A stretch of 64,000 nt of DNA from JAJRXR01 sp041402005 (lineage in GTDB: Bacteria; Planctomycetota; Phycisphaerae; Phycisphaerales; UBA1924), in the NCBI GenBank assembly GCA_041402005.1, contig JAWKTB010000005.1, positions 378,006 to 442,005 of the forward strand. The letters are read 5' to 3'. Positions within the stretch are counted from its first letter, which is position 1. Every line of letters starts with the position of its first letter. Positions 8,159 to 16,713 of this stretch are shown here, piece after piece. The position numbers and the translations under genes are program-made. The notes beneath the pieces are model-generated. The model did not search any database, was not told the origin of the DNA, and saw only the letters and a list, made by a program, of their open reading frames with translations.

Positions 8159-10524
8159 GCGAGGACGCAGGAGTCGGCGGGGAATCGCGCCTGAGCCCGG
8201 TGGGGTGGGCGGGGTTTCTCGTCATCCTCGTCGCGGCGCTGGCGCGGGCCTCGGTCGCATTCGACCCCTTGCCCTACTGGGGGTCGGACCCGCTGGTCAC
8301 GCTTGTGCCCAAGACCGGGTTCGGGCCGACGGCGGTGGTCGCAATAGACCTGGTGATCGTCGTCGGGGCGATGCTGTGCGCGCTCGGCGGGCGCGTGGGG
8401 CGAACTGGGTTGTTCGAATGTCTCGCGCTGGGATTCGGCGCCCTCGGCGTCGCGGCGCACGGGCTCTTCCTCGTGCGAGACCCTGGGGCAAGCGGCCAGT
8501 GGGTGCAGCACGGCTCACTCGACCACCTCCTGCCCGGCATGACATGGGCGGCGGGGCTGGCGGCGATGGTCGGGCTCCGGCGCGCGTGCGACGATTCGCG
8601 CGCCCGACGCCTGGCGCTCGGCGCGCTCCTCGGGTTCATCGGGATGCTGGCGGCCAAGGGGGCGCTGCAGGTCTTCATCGAGCACCCGATGACGGTCCAC
8701 GACTACGAGTTGCGTCGCGAGGAGATGCTGGCGGCCCGCGGCTGGACGCCCGGCTCGGCGATGGCCCAGGCGTACGAGCGACGCCTCTACCAGGCGGAGG
8801 CGACGGGGTGGTTCGGGCTGTCGAACGTGTTGGCGACGTTCGCCGCGGCGAGTGCAGTCGGGCTTGGCGCGCTCGCCCTGGCCGGGTTGAGGAAGAGGTT
8901 GAACGCCATCGGCCTGTGCTGTGGCATTGGGTGCGTGCTCGCGCTTGGCACGCTCTGGCTGACGCACTCAAAGGGAGGTGTCGGGGCGGCGGTTGTCGGG
9001 CTGGCGTGGCTGGCGGTCGTGGCGTGGATCCCGCGTGCCCGGCGGTGGGCGGGCCCACTCGCGCTGGCGATGGTCATCGGCGTGGTCGGGCTCGTCGCGG
9101 CGCGGGGGACGCTCGGGGATCAACTGCACGAACTCAGCCTGCGCTTCCGGGCCCAGTACCAGGTCGGCGCGATCGGGGCATGGCTCGAGCATCCGCTGGT
9201 CGGCGTCGGACCCGGTGGCTTCCGCGAGGCGTTCTTGCGTCATCGTCCACCCCTGTCGGTCGAGGAGGTCGTCAGCCCCCACAGCGTCGGGCTCGAGTGG
9301 GTCGCGACGCTCGGCGTGTTCGGGGCGGCGTGGGTCGGGCTGCTGCTGTGGGTGACACTCGGGCTCGGACGCGGAGATGACGAGGAGCGCGAGGCGCCCC
9401 CGATGCACGAGGACCAGGCACGGCGTGACGTGGGGGTGATGGTGCTCGTCGCGCTAGCCGTGACGGCGGGCAGCGCTTGGGCCGAGCGTGAGATGGCGAC
9501 TGGTGAGGGGGCGGCGATGCGCGTCGTCGGGCTCGTGGCATGGGTGGTGATCGCAGGCGCGGTCGCGGCGGCGTGTCGAGGCGGGCTGAGCCGCCTCGGG
9601 AGCTTCGGGATTCGTGCTGTCGGGCTCGTCCTCGTCGTGCACGCGATGATCGAAGTGACGCCGGTCTGGGAGGCGTCCGCGCCGTTGTTCGGCGCCCTGC
9701 TCGGGGCGGCGTCAACGCGCGAGCGGCATGCATACACAACAGACGGACGAGCGGCCCGTCTGCTTGCCGCGACGGCGCTTACGCCCATCGCCCTGCTCGG
9801 GCTCGTGGGAGTCTGGAAGGCCGGCGTGTGGGAGGGGCGCCTGCAGTGGGCGGCGGACGCGGTGCGTCCCGCAGCCCAGATCCGCGAGCGCCTCACCCAG
9901 ATCGGGCAGGGCTCGCCATCGCCCGGAGACAGCTTCGGACGGGTCGTCGCCGACGTCGCGGCGAAGCTGGGCGAACCCGTCGCCCAAGACGGCACGGCCT
10001 TCGACGCTCAGCTCAACCGCCTCGTCGAGCGGTCCGGAGAGGCTGCGGTCGCTCCCCTGGAGCGGGGACTCGCCGAACGCCCCGACGACATCGGAACACG
10101 GAAGGCCCTCGGGAGGCTCCACCTCGCCCTGGGCTCGCTGGGTGAGGCGCGGGGCGACGACGCCTCCAGGAAACAGGCTCACCTCGCGACCCGAGTCGCG
10201 GACGAGGGGGTCGAGGTCCGTCCTGGCAGTGCCGCGGCGTGGTCATGGCGGGCCCTGACCTACGAGTCGCTCGGGCGGTGGGCGGGCGAGGGGGATGCAG
10301 ACGAGGCGAGGGAGAGCTGGGAACGCGTCCACGAGCTCGACCCCTTGGGCCTGGACGCGCCGCTCCATCTGATGCGACTGGCCGAGGCGCGAGGCGACCT
10401 GCAGACTGCCCACACCTGGGCCCGAGAAGTCCTCCGTCTGAACGAGTTCAAGCGGCTCGACCCCTTGAAGCAACTGACCGAGACGGAGCGGGCGGAGGTC
10501 GAGCGGGTGGCGCGGGAGCCGTAA
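8155..10524 (+). CDS. O-antigen ligase/polymerase-like membrane protein with C-terminal helical repeats
   Basis: The 789-residue product starts with GTG at 8155 inside the stop of the upstream gene (GTGA); the reading from 8053 extends back into that gene and is not real. It has about a dozen membrane segments and the Wzy_C-type features of O-antigen ligases: THSKGGVGAAV and WLEHPLVGVGPGGFREAF, followed by a periplasmic loop ending in SPHS. After the last membrane segments (around residue 590) a soluble region of about 200 residues has TPR-like periodicity (ALGRLHLALGSLGEARG and later similar lines). It probably joins or polymerises polyprenyl-linked glycans on the periplasmic side, with the adjacent transferase making the lipid-linked precursor. 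Confidence 0.8.
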   Translation: MSEDAGVGGESRLSPVGWAGFLVILVAALARASVAFDPLPYWGSDPLVTLVPKTGFGPTAVVAIDLVIVVGAMLCALGGRVGRTGLFECLALGFGALGVAAHGLFLVRDPGASGQWVQHGSLDHLLPGMTWAAGLAAMVGLRRACDDSRARRLALGALLGFIGMLAAKGALQVFIEHPMTVHDYELRREEMLAARGWTPGSAMAQAYERRLYQAEATGWFGLSNVLATFAAASAVGLGALALAGLRKRLNAIGLCCGIGCVLALGTLWLTHSKGGVGAAVVGLAWLAVVAWIPRARRWAGPLALAMVIGVVGLVAARGTLGDQLHELSLRFRAQYQVGAIGAWLEHPLVGVGPGGFREAFLRHRPPLSVEEVVSPHSVGLEWVATLGVFGAAWVGLLLWVTLGLGRGDDEEREAPPMHEDQARRDVGVMVLVALAVTAGSAWAEREMATGEGAAMRVVGLVAWVVIAGAVAAACRGGLSRLGSFGIRAVGLVLVVHAMIEVTPVWEASAPLFGALLGAASTRERHAYTTDGRAARLLAATALTPIALLGLVGVWKAGVWEGRLQWAADAVRPAAQIRERLTQIGQGSPSPGDSFGRVVADVAAKLGEPVAQDGTAFDAQLNRLVERSGEAAVAPLERGLAERPDDIGTRKALGRLHLALGSLGEARGDDASRKQAHLATRVADEGVEVRPGSAAAWSWRALTYESLGRWAGEGDADEARESWERVHELDPLGLDAPLHLMRLAEARGDLQTAHTWAREVLRLNEFKRLDPLKQLTETERAEVERVAREP

Positions 10525-10994
10525 CCGAAACTTCTCCCCTGGTCCGGGGGCCTGGCTTGATCCAGGATTGGCCGGGGATAGCATTTGACGGTCGGGTTCT
10601 TTCTGGATTTCGGGGCATCATGCGCCCAATCAGAAGGAGATCCGGCAGACGGGAAACTTGAACCGGGTGGCTCCGTCGCGAGGCGGGGCAAGAGGGAGTT
10701 CCAGCCATGGGCGAGGACCCAGACCCGGACCCCGCGTGACGACGGCCCGTCCGCGGCGGCTCCGGAAGTGAGCTACGCGGATCTACGGGCCAACATCTAT
10801 TGCCGCGACAAGCGGCGTCAGAACAAGACGAACAACGACAGGCTGACCGGGCGTGCGAGTCCGGATCGGCGGTCGGCAAACAGGACAGGCGGCGGCCAGC
10901 CGCGTGAACACCGGTCGAGAGAGCCGGGGCTGGCGGCCCATCACGAGCAACCTCCCGCCGAGGGCGGGGAAGACGACAAGACCGAGGCACGATC
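10525..10994. other. 470-base leader region before fusA
   Basis: No convincing gene lies here. Open frames cross it, but they are Arg/Pro/Gly-rich and share no recognisable motif. A weak promoter candidate is TTGATC at 10557 and TAGCAT at 10579 (16-base spacer), which would give fusA a long leader of roughly 400 bases. I could not identify a named leader RNA in it, and no upstream rpsL/rpsG genes are present, so fusA appears to be transcribed alone. Confidence 0.4.
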
Positions 10995-13115
10995 ATGGCG
11001 ACCGACCTGACCAACATCCGCAACATCGGCATCTGCGCCCACATCGACGCGGGCAAGACGACCGTCACCGAGCGGGTTCTGTTCTACACCGGCAAGAACT
11101 ACAAGCTCGGCGAGGTGCACGAGGGCACCGCGACGATGGACTTCCTGCAGGAAGAGCAGGAGCGCGGGATCACGATCCAGTCCGCCGCGACGACCTGCCC
11201 CTGGCAGCGGTTCGGGCGCGACTACAAGATCAACCTGATCGACACGCCCGGGCACGTGGACTTCACGATCGAGGTCGAGCGCTCGCTGCGCGTGCTCGAC
11301 GGCGCGGTCGCGGTGTTCGACGGCAAGGAGGGCGTCGAGGCCCAGTCCGAGACGGTGTGGCGTCAGGCGGACCGGTACAAGGTGCCGCGCCTGTGCTTCA
11401 TCAACAAGATGGACAAGCTGGGCGCCGACTTCGAGTTCAGCTTCAACTCGATCAAGAAGCGGCTGGGCGCCAAGCCGGTCGCGGTGCAGTACCCGATCGG
11501 GCACGGGCACGACTTCCAGGGGATCATCGACCTCCTGGCGATGAAGGCGTACTACTTCGAGGCCGACTCGCAGGGGGCGGTCATCACGGAGAAGGAAATC
11601 CCCGAGGAGCTGATGGAGACCGCCAAGACGTGGCGTCACCAGCTCATCGAGCAGGGCGTCGAGCTCGACGACGAGCTCATGGAGAGGTACCTCGAGGTCG
11701 GCGAGGACTCGGTCAGCGTCGAGGAGATCCGCAAGGCGATCCGCAAGGGGACGATCTCCCGCGAGATCAACCCGGTCTTCTGCGGCTCGGCCCTGAAGAA
11801 CATCGGCGTGCAGCGCCTGCTCGACGGCGTCATCGACTACCTGCCCAACCCTGAGGAGGTCCCCCAGGTCGAGGGCACGGACCCCAAGGACGCGGACAAG
11901 AAGCTCAAGCGCCCCCACTCCGACGAGGCGCCCTTCAGCGGGCTCGTCTTCAAGGTGGTCAGCGACTCGCACGGCGACCTGACGTACGTGCGGATCTACT
12001 CGGGCATCCTGAAGAAGGGGTCGCGCGTGCTCAACCCGGTCAACGGGAAGCGCGAGATCGCCAGCCGCATCTTCGAGATGCACGCCAAGGACCGCCAGCC
12101 CCTGGACGAGGCCGGGGCGGGCAACATCGTCGCGGTGGTTGGCATCAAGGACTCGATCACGGGCGACACGCTGTGTGACACCGATGACCCGATCGTCCTC
12201 GAGCGGATGGACTTCCCGGAGCCGGTGATCAGCATGTCGATCGAGCCGAACACGGCCGACGACAAGCGGAAGCTGTCCGAGGCGCTGGTCACGATCCGTC
12301 GCGAGGACCCCTCGTTCCGCTCGGAGTACAACGACGAGACGGGGCAGACGATCATCTCCGGCATGGGCGAGCTGCACCTGGAGATCATCAAGAACAAGCT
12401 GATCCGCGACATGAAGGTCGGCGTGCAGGTCGGGCGTCCGCGCGTGAGCTACCGCGAGGCGATCCAGGGCTCGGCGACGGGCTGCCGCGGGCTGTTCAAG
12501 AAGCAGACGGGCGGTCGCGGCCAGTTCGGCGACGTGACGATCAACATCGAGCCCTTCACCAAGGAGCAGGCCGAGGCGGCCAAGCTCAAGTTCGACGACA
12601 ACATCGCCTTCGAGAACAAGGTCGTCGGCGGCTCGGTGCCCAAGGAGTTCATCCCGTCGGTGGAGTACGGCATCCGCCAGACCGCCAAGAGCGGCGTCAG
12701 CGCGGGCTACCCCCTCATCAACGTCAAGGCAACGCTGGTGGACGGCAAGTACCACGAGGTGGACTCGAGCCAGGTCGCGTTCGAGCAGGCCGGGCGCCTG
12801 GCGCTGATCGAGGCGGTGAACAAGGCGGGCAGCGTGCTGCTCGAGCCGATCATGAAGGTCGTGATCACGACGCCCGAGGAGTACCTGGGCAACGTGACGG
12901 GCGACCTGTCGAGCCGTCGCGGCATGATCATGGACACCGAGGACCGGGGTCACGTCAAGGTGATCACCGCCGAGGTGCCCCTCTCCGAGATGTTCGGGTA
13001 CACGACGGTGCTGCGTGGTCTCTCGCAGGGGCGTGCGGCGAGCGTCATGGAGTTCTCGGCGTACCGCCCGCTGCCGGCGAACCTGCAGAAGGAACTGATC
13101 GAGGCGGGCGTCTGA
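10995..13115 (+). CDS. fusA: Elongation factor G
   Basis: The 706-residue translational GTPase drives ribosome translocation. The G1 loop AHIDAGKTT is at residues 15-23, followed by DFLQEEQERGITIQSAATTC (switch II neighbourhood), DTPGHVDF and NKMDKLGADF. Domains II to V follow in normal order, ending in LSSRRGM and RGLSQGRA. The wording of domain II, HGDLTYVRIYSG, and the GGSVPKEFIPSVE stretch in domain IV recall EF-G forms I associate with planctomycetes (spdEFG-like), although a tree would be needed to say which paralogue this is. It stands alone, not in a str operon, and is followed at once by a strong terminator. Confidence 0.97.
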   Translation: MATDLTNIRNIGICAHIDAGKTTVTERVLFYTGKNYKLGEVHEGTATMDFLQEEQERGITIQSAATTCPWQRFGRDYKINLIDTPGHVDFTIEVERSLRVLDGAVAVFDGKEGVEAQSETVWRQADRYKVPRLCFINKMDKLGADFEFSFNSIKKRLGAKPVAVQYPIGHGHDFQGIIDLLAMKAYYFEADSQGAVITEKEIPEELMETAKTWRHQLIEQGVELDDELMERYLEVGEDSVSVEEIRKAIRKGTISREINPVFCGSALKNIGVQRLLDGVIDYLPNPEEVPQVEGTDPKDADKKLKRPHSDEAPFSGLVFKVVSDSHGDLTYVRIYSGILKKGSRVLNPVNGKREIASRIFEMHAKDRQPLDEAGAGNIVAVVGIKDSITGDTLCDTDDPIVLERMDFPEPVISMSIEPNTADDKRKLSEALVTIRREDPSFRSEYNDETGQTIISGMGELHLEIIKNKLIRDMKVGVQVGRPRVSYREAIQGSATGCRGLFKKQTGGRGQFGDVTINIEPFTKEQAEAAKLKFDDNIAFENKVVGGSVPKEFIPSVEYGIRQTAKSGVSAGYPLINVKATLVDGKYHEVDSSQVAFEQAGRLALIEAVNKAGSVLLEPIMKVVITTPEEYLGNVTGDLSSRRGMIMDTEDRGHVKVITAEVPLSEMFGYTTVLRGLSQGRAASVMEFSAYRPLPANLQKELIEAGV

Positions 13116-13686
13116 GTACGCTCTCGTCTTGTGATCGTCCAGGAGCCCCCCGCCCGGCGGGGGGCTTTTCATTGGCACGGGCGCCCGATCTCGGGAAACG
13201 CCAGACGGCGGCGCACTCGGGGCACGTCGCGACGCCTCCCCGCCCGACACGGAAGCCGCACGACGCGCAGCGCCCGAGGCGGAGCATCGCTCGACGCGTG
13301 ACCTCCGGGTGAGCATCGCTGGGGAGCGCCCCCCGCGCGGCGTAGGCGAATGCGAGCATCGCGAGAATCACGAATGGGAGGATCGAGACAACGACAGCCG
13401 TCGGAACCCCCGCCACCCGCGGGACGATGAACGAGCTCACCGCCCAGTACGCGAGGCACGAGATCGCGATGAGGACGACGCCCGAGCGTGTCAGACGCCA
13501 CGGCGGGACCGGCTTCCGCCTCCGGCGCGGGCGTCGGAGCAACCGCGAACGCACGACGAGAAGCTCGACCCATTCCTCGTCCGGGATAGGGACCTCGTGG
13601 GCCAGGGCGTAGGGCCACGTGCCCGTGCGGTACAAGGGCACGCGTCGTCCCGCGTGGTCGGCGATATGGATTCGCAGCAGGCCCAT
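13045..13686 (-). CDS. Membrane protein with C-terminal zinc ribbon, convergent with fusA
   Basis: The 213-residue product has a basic N-terminal part, two membrane segments (about residues 68-92 and 95-116) and a zinc ribbon CASCGF...CPEC with two CxxC pairs. The CxxCG...CPEC style is common in planctomycete membrane proteins of unknown function. As written, the frame continues through the fusA terminator hairpin and 71 bases into fusA on the other strand. The tail after residue 165 is Pro/Arg/Ser-rich and probably not meaningful. In another frame a stop lies at 13169, right next to the terminator, so a single-base error near the end would give a cleaner C-terminus. I do not know its function. 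Confidence 0.6.
   Translation of the reverse strand: MGLLRIHIADHAGRRVPLYRTGTWPYALAHEVPIPDEEWVELLVVRSRLLRRPRRRRKPVPPWRLTRSGVVLIAISCLAYWAVSSFIVPRVAGVPTAVVVSILPFVILAMLAFAYAARGALPSDAHPEVTRRAMLRLGRCASCGFRVGRGGVATCPECAAVWRFPRSGARANEKPPAGRGAPGRSQDESVLRRPPRSVPSAGSPAAGGTPRTP
13144..13169 (+). terminator. Rho-independent terminator after fusA
   Basis: An inverted repeat of AGCCCCCC and GGGGGGCT, closed by a short GC loop, is followed by TTTT. It sits 29 bases after the fusA stop. Confidence 0.9.
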
Positions 13687-13809
13687 GTCTGTGTGATCGG
13701 GCGGGTGAGGCTATCCTCCCACCCGCGCCCGGCCGATAGGACGGATGTCCCTCGGCGCCTGGGGGAACTGGACGCGCCGCCCGCTCGGGCAGGCCTGAGG
13801 AAACGCGTG

Positions 13810-14430
13810 ATGAAGCGGAAGTATCAGACCGTGCTGCTGTTCGGAGCGCCCGGGGCGGGCAAGGGGACGCAGGGGAAAATCCTGGGGCAGATCCCGGGGT
13901 TCTACCACCTGTCATGCGGCGACGTCTTCCGCAACCTCGACATCCACTCGGAGCTGGGCAAGGTCTTCTACGAGTACTCGTCGAAGGGCGAGCTGGTGCC
14001 CGACGACGTCACGGTCAAGATGTGGGCGGAGAACATCCACGCCCAGACGATCTTGAGCATCTACAAGCCGCACGATGATCTGCTCATCCTCGACGGCATC
14101 CCCCGCACGCTCAAGCAAGCCCAGATCATGGACGAGCACGTGGACGTGCTGGCGATCGTGCACCTGGTCTGCAAGGACAAGGACGCGATGATCAAGCGGC
14201 TGCGTCGGCGGGCGCTCAAGGAGAACCGGGCGGACGACGCGCGCGAGGACGTGATCCGCAACCGGTGGAAGGTCTACGAGCAGGAGACCGCGCCCGTGCT
14301 CGGGCACTACCCGGCGTCGGTCATCCACGAGGTGGACGCGATCGGGTCGCCGGCGTCGGTGCTCCAGCACGTCCTCGAGATCGTCGCGCCGGTGCAGGAG
14401 CGGGTCTTCACCAACGCCCTGGAGGGGTGA
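13810..14430 (+). CDS. adk: Adenylate kinase, short form without a zinc LID
   Basis: The 206-residue enzyme interconverts AMP and ATP with ADP in the cytoplasm. The start at 13810 has TGAGGAAA about 9 bases upstream (a GTG three bases earlier is possible). The P-loop GAPGAGKGT is at residues 12-20, then LSCGDVFR, and LILDGIPRTLKQAQ for the AMP-binding region. Between RRRAL and the late Arg-containing helix only a short link is present, so the long LID insert with its zinc cysteines, found in many bacterial enzymes, is missing. A UMP/CMP-kinase specificity is an alternative for this short form. The 123-base upstream gap holds a GC-rich imperfect hairpin (about 13698-13730). Confidence 0.88.
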   Translation: MKRKYQTVLLFGAPGAGKGTQGKILGQIPGFYHLSCGDVFRNLDIHSELGKVFYEYSSKGELVPDDVTVKMWAENIHAQTILSIYKPHDDLLILDGIPRTLKQAQIMDEHVDVLAIVHLVCKDKDAMIKRLRRRALKENRADDAREDVIRNRWKVYEQETAPVLGHYPASVIHEVDAIGSPASVLQHVLEIVAPVQERVFTNALEG

Positions 14431-14494
14431 GGACCGGTCTGGACGCGGACAAGGCTCGGCGACCCGGGCGAGCGTGGGCGGTACACTCCGCGCC

Positions 14495-15304
14495 ATGAGA
14501 AGGCCCCGCGCGTTCACCCTCATCGAGCTGCTCGTCGTCATCGCGATCATCGCGCTCTTGATCGGGATCCTGCTGCCCGCCCTGGGGGCGGCGAGGGAGT
14601 CGGCCAAGGTCGCGACCTGCGGCGCCCGGCTCCAACAGCTCGGCGTCGCGCTCGAGATGTACCTCAACGACTACCCGAGGCAGCTCCCCCAGGTCGTCGT
14701 GGACGACGCGACCGTGGTCGGGGCGCTCTTCGGCGGCAAGAAGGGGCAACTCCCGTTCCTGGGGATCGACGAGTACGGCGCCGAGCGCCGCCCGCTCAAC
14801 TCGTACGTCTTCAGTGGCGAGGTCCCGCCCGACTCGGACGACTCGGTGTTCGAGATGGAAGTCTTCAAGTCGCCCATGGACAGAGGCGCGGACCACACGG
14901 GGCTCGACTTCCTGGGGATCCCCTCAACCGACTCGATGTACGACCTGGTCGGGTCGAGCTACACGCTCAACGACCACGCGCCGGACCTCGACCCCCTCGG
15001 CGATGAGTACCCGACACTGGTGCCCGGCGGGCGGGGCGGCAAGATGCCCCAGGTCGTGACGCCGACCGAGACGTGGGTGATCGGGACGCACCCGATCTAC
15101 AACTACGACTCGGGGATGGACTCACAGATGCGTTGGTTCAAGGGGGACCTGATCAAGGCGAACCTCGTGTACCTGGACGGGCACGTGAAGATGTCGCTCG
15201 TCGTCCCCGAGCCCCAGGACGGCGAGCACGGGGCGCACACGACGCCGGACTACACGTTCCTGCCACGCCCGAACTGGATCGATCAGTTCGAGGGGCAGCC
15301 GTAA
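14495..15304 (+). CDS. Prepilin-like secreted protein of planctomycete type
   Basis: The 269-residue product starts at 14495 with a short basic leader and RAFTLIELLVVIAIIALLIG, a class III prepilin signal with Glu at mature position 5 and Ala before the cleavage site. The C-terminal part ends with NLVYLDGHVKM, resembling the DG-containing tail of planctomycete pseudopilin-like proteins. Such proteins are numerous in this phylum, and individual roles are unknown. It is a single gene between adk and the convergent transglutaminase-fold gene, so it is not part of the secretion operon at 21.5-30 kb, though it could use that machinery or the same prepilin peptidase. Confidence 0.85.
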   Translation: MRRPRAFTLIELLVVIAIIALLIGILLPALGAARESAKVATCGARLQQLGVALEMYLNDYPRQLPQVVVDDATVVGALFGGKKGQLPFLGIDEYGAERRPLNSYVFSGEVPPDSDDSVFEMEVFKSPMDRGADHTGLDFLGIPSTDSMYDLVGSSYTLNDHAPDLDPLGDEYPTLVPGGRGGKMPQVVTPTETWVIGTHPIYNYDSGMDSQMRWFKGDLIKANLVYLDGHVKMSLVVPEPQDGEHGAHTTPDYTFLPRPNWIDQFEGQP

Positions 15305-15316
15305 GCCAGACTCGGA

Positions 15317-16540
15317 TCAGTCCGGATCGTCGCCGCGCTTGGGCGTGCGATAGACGTCGACGTTGAAGAGCTGCTTGGCATAGGGCGGCATGAGGGGCGA
15401 CATCCGCATGCCGTAGAACGCGGGGGAGTTGAACGCGCGGACCTGGGCGGGGGGGATGAAGTGGCAGCCGATGACGGCGATCTCGTGCAGCTCGTCGTTG
15501 GTGCCGAAGTACTCCCAGGGGCGGTCCATCGCCTGCATGCGTGAGCTGCGCGAGCGCAACTCGGCAACGTCTACGGGGATCCAGGCGACGATTTCGTTCT
15601 TCTCGTCATAGAGACAGAACTCGACCCAGGAGCGGATCTCCTTGGAGGAGGACTCGGGGTTGTCGTCGGCGCCGATGACCAGGCGTGCGGGCAGGCCCGC
15701 GGCCCGGTAGACGGCGACGAGGAGCAGGGCCATGTCGTGACGCGAGCCCCGGGCCTCGATGGCGGTCTCGGCGGCGCCCTGGAGCTCGATGCCCTCGGTC
15801 GCGTTCCCGGCGCCGATGTAGTGAGCGCGGTTCACGCCGTCACCCTGGAGCTGGACGAGTTCCTGCACGCGCCCCGCGAGCCACTTCGCAAGGGTGACGG
15901 GCGGGACGCTGCGCGGGTCCTTGCCCTCGGTCCAAGCCTTGACGAGGTCGGCGACGGGTGGATCGGGCACGCCCGCGGGGTTGATGAACTGCTGGGGGCC
16001 GAAAGTGGACTTGGCCTCGTCGGGCCACTCGCCCGTGGGCCAGGGGACCTCGAGGGCGGCACGCTCGTCGAAGACGGTGTCCCAGCTGATGGTGTCGTAC
16101 TTGTGGACGACACGAACGACGCGGGTGTCGCCGTTCTCCGCGTCATAGCGGGCGTAGTTGGTGTCCGAGTGGAAGGGGCCGACGACGGTGGGGTCTTGGT
16201 CGCCCTCGACGCCGTCGAGGAAGAGCGTGCCCTCCTCGGAGTCCGGGCGTGGGAGGCTGGAGGCCGTCTTGGGGGGCAGGGGCATGAACATCGAGAGCCG
16301 CTCGTAACGGAAGCGATCGATGTTGGAGTAGCTGACGATGTGCGGCTCGCGCGAGGCCTCGAGCGTGACCTGCATGCGGACGGTCCACTCGCGCTTGCGG
16401 ACGAGCTTGAGGTAGCGGTTGCCGACGGGCTCGGCGGCGGCCTTCTCGTCCTGCGCTCGGGCGGGGGCGGTGGGCAGGAGCAGCGCGCCGGCGGCGATCA
16501 GGATGCTCGCGTACAGCGGTCCTCGGCGGGAACGGCTCAT
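15317..16540 (-). CDS. Exported transglutaminase-fold protein, catalytic Cys and His apparently lost
   Basis: The 407-residue product begins at 16540, with CCAGGAG just upstream, and has a signal peptide ending near AQA/ARAQ (residues 27-30). A transglutaminase-like core is visible at about residues 250-330: HDMALLLVAVYRAAGLPARL matches the helix that carries the catalytic Cys, SWVEF matches the H-x-W-x-E strand, and WIPVDVA holds the Asp. The expected Cys position is Arg/Ser (GSRHDM, 265-270) and the expected His is Arg/Ser (EIRSWVEF), leaving only D324. The protein may therefore bind rather than cleave or cross-link. The N-terminal half resembles the beta-rich domain that often precedes such cores. 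No operon partner is apparent. Confidence 0.7.
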   Translation of the reverse strand: MSRSRRGPLYASILIAAGALLLPTAPARAQDEKAAAEPVGNRYLKLVRKREWTVRMQVTLEASREPHIVSYSNIDRFRYERLSMFMPLPPKTASSLPRPDSEEGTLFLDGVEGDQDPTVVGPFHSDTNYARYDAENGDTRVVRVVHKYDTISWDTVFDERAALEVPWPTGEWPDEAKSTFGPQQFINPAGVPDPPVADLVKAWTEGKDPRSVPPVTLAKWLAGRVQELVQLQGDGVNRAHYIGAGNATEGIELQGAAETAIEARGSRHDMALLLVAVYRAAGLPARLVIGADDNPESSSKEIRSWVEFCLYDEKNEIVAWIPVDVAELRSRSSRMQAMDRPWEYFGTNDELHEIAVIGCHFIPPAQVRAFNSPAFYGMRMSPLMPPYAKQLFNVDVYRTPKRGDDPD

Positions 16541-16713
16541 CGATCGGCTCCTGGCGTGGCGACCCTGCGCCGCGGGGCGGCGCGCTCCTCCTCCCCGGGA
16601 GGCTACGTCCCGGGCGGGGGCGGGTTCCGGGTCCTCGGGCGGACCCCTTGCGGACGCCCACCATACCATGACCGTCGGAAGCCGAACAACGCTGACACGA
16701 ACGGAGGACCGAC

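Noticed and set aside
10585..11010. A 141-codon open frame just upstream of fusA
   Set aside because: It has no recognisable motif, overlaps the fusA start in another frame and has no ribosome site; it is more likely leader sequence.
10941..13316. A 791-codon open frame on the minus strand opposite fusA
   Set aside because: It mirrors fusA codon by codon, is Asp/Arg/Val-rich with no motif, and fusA is certain on the plus strand.
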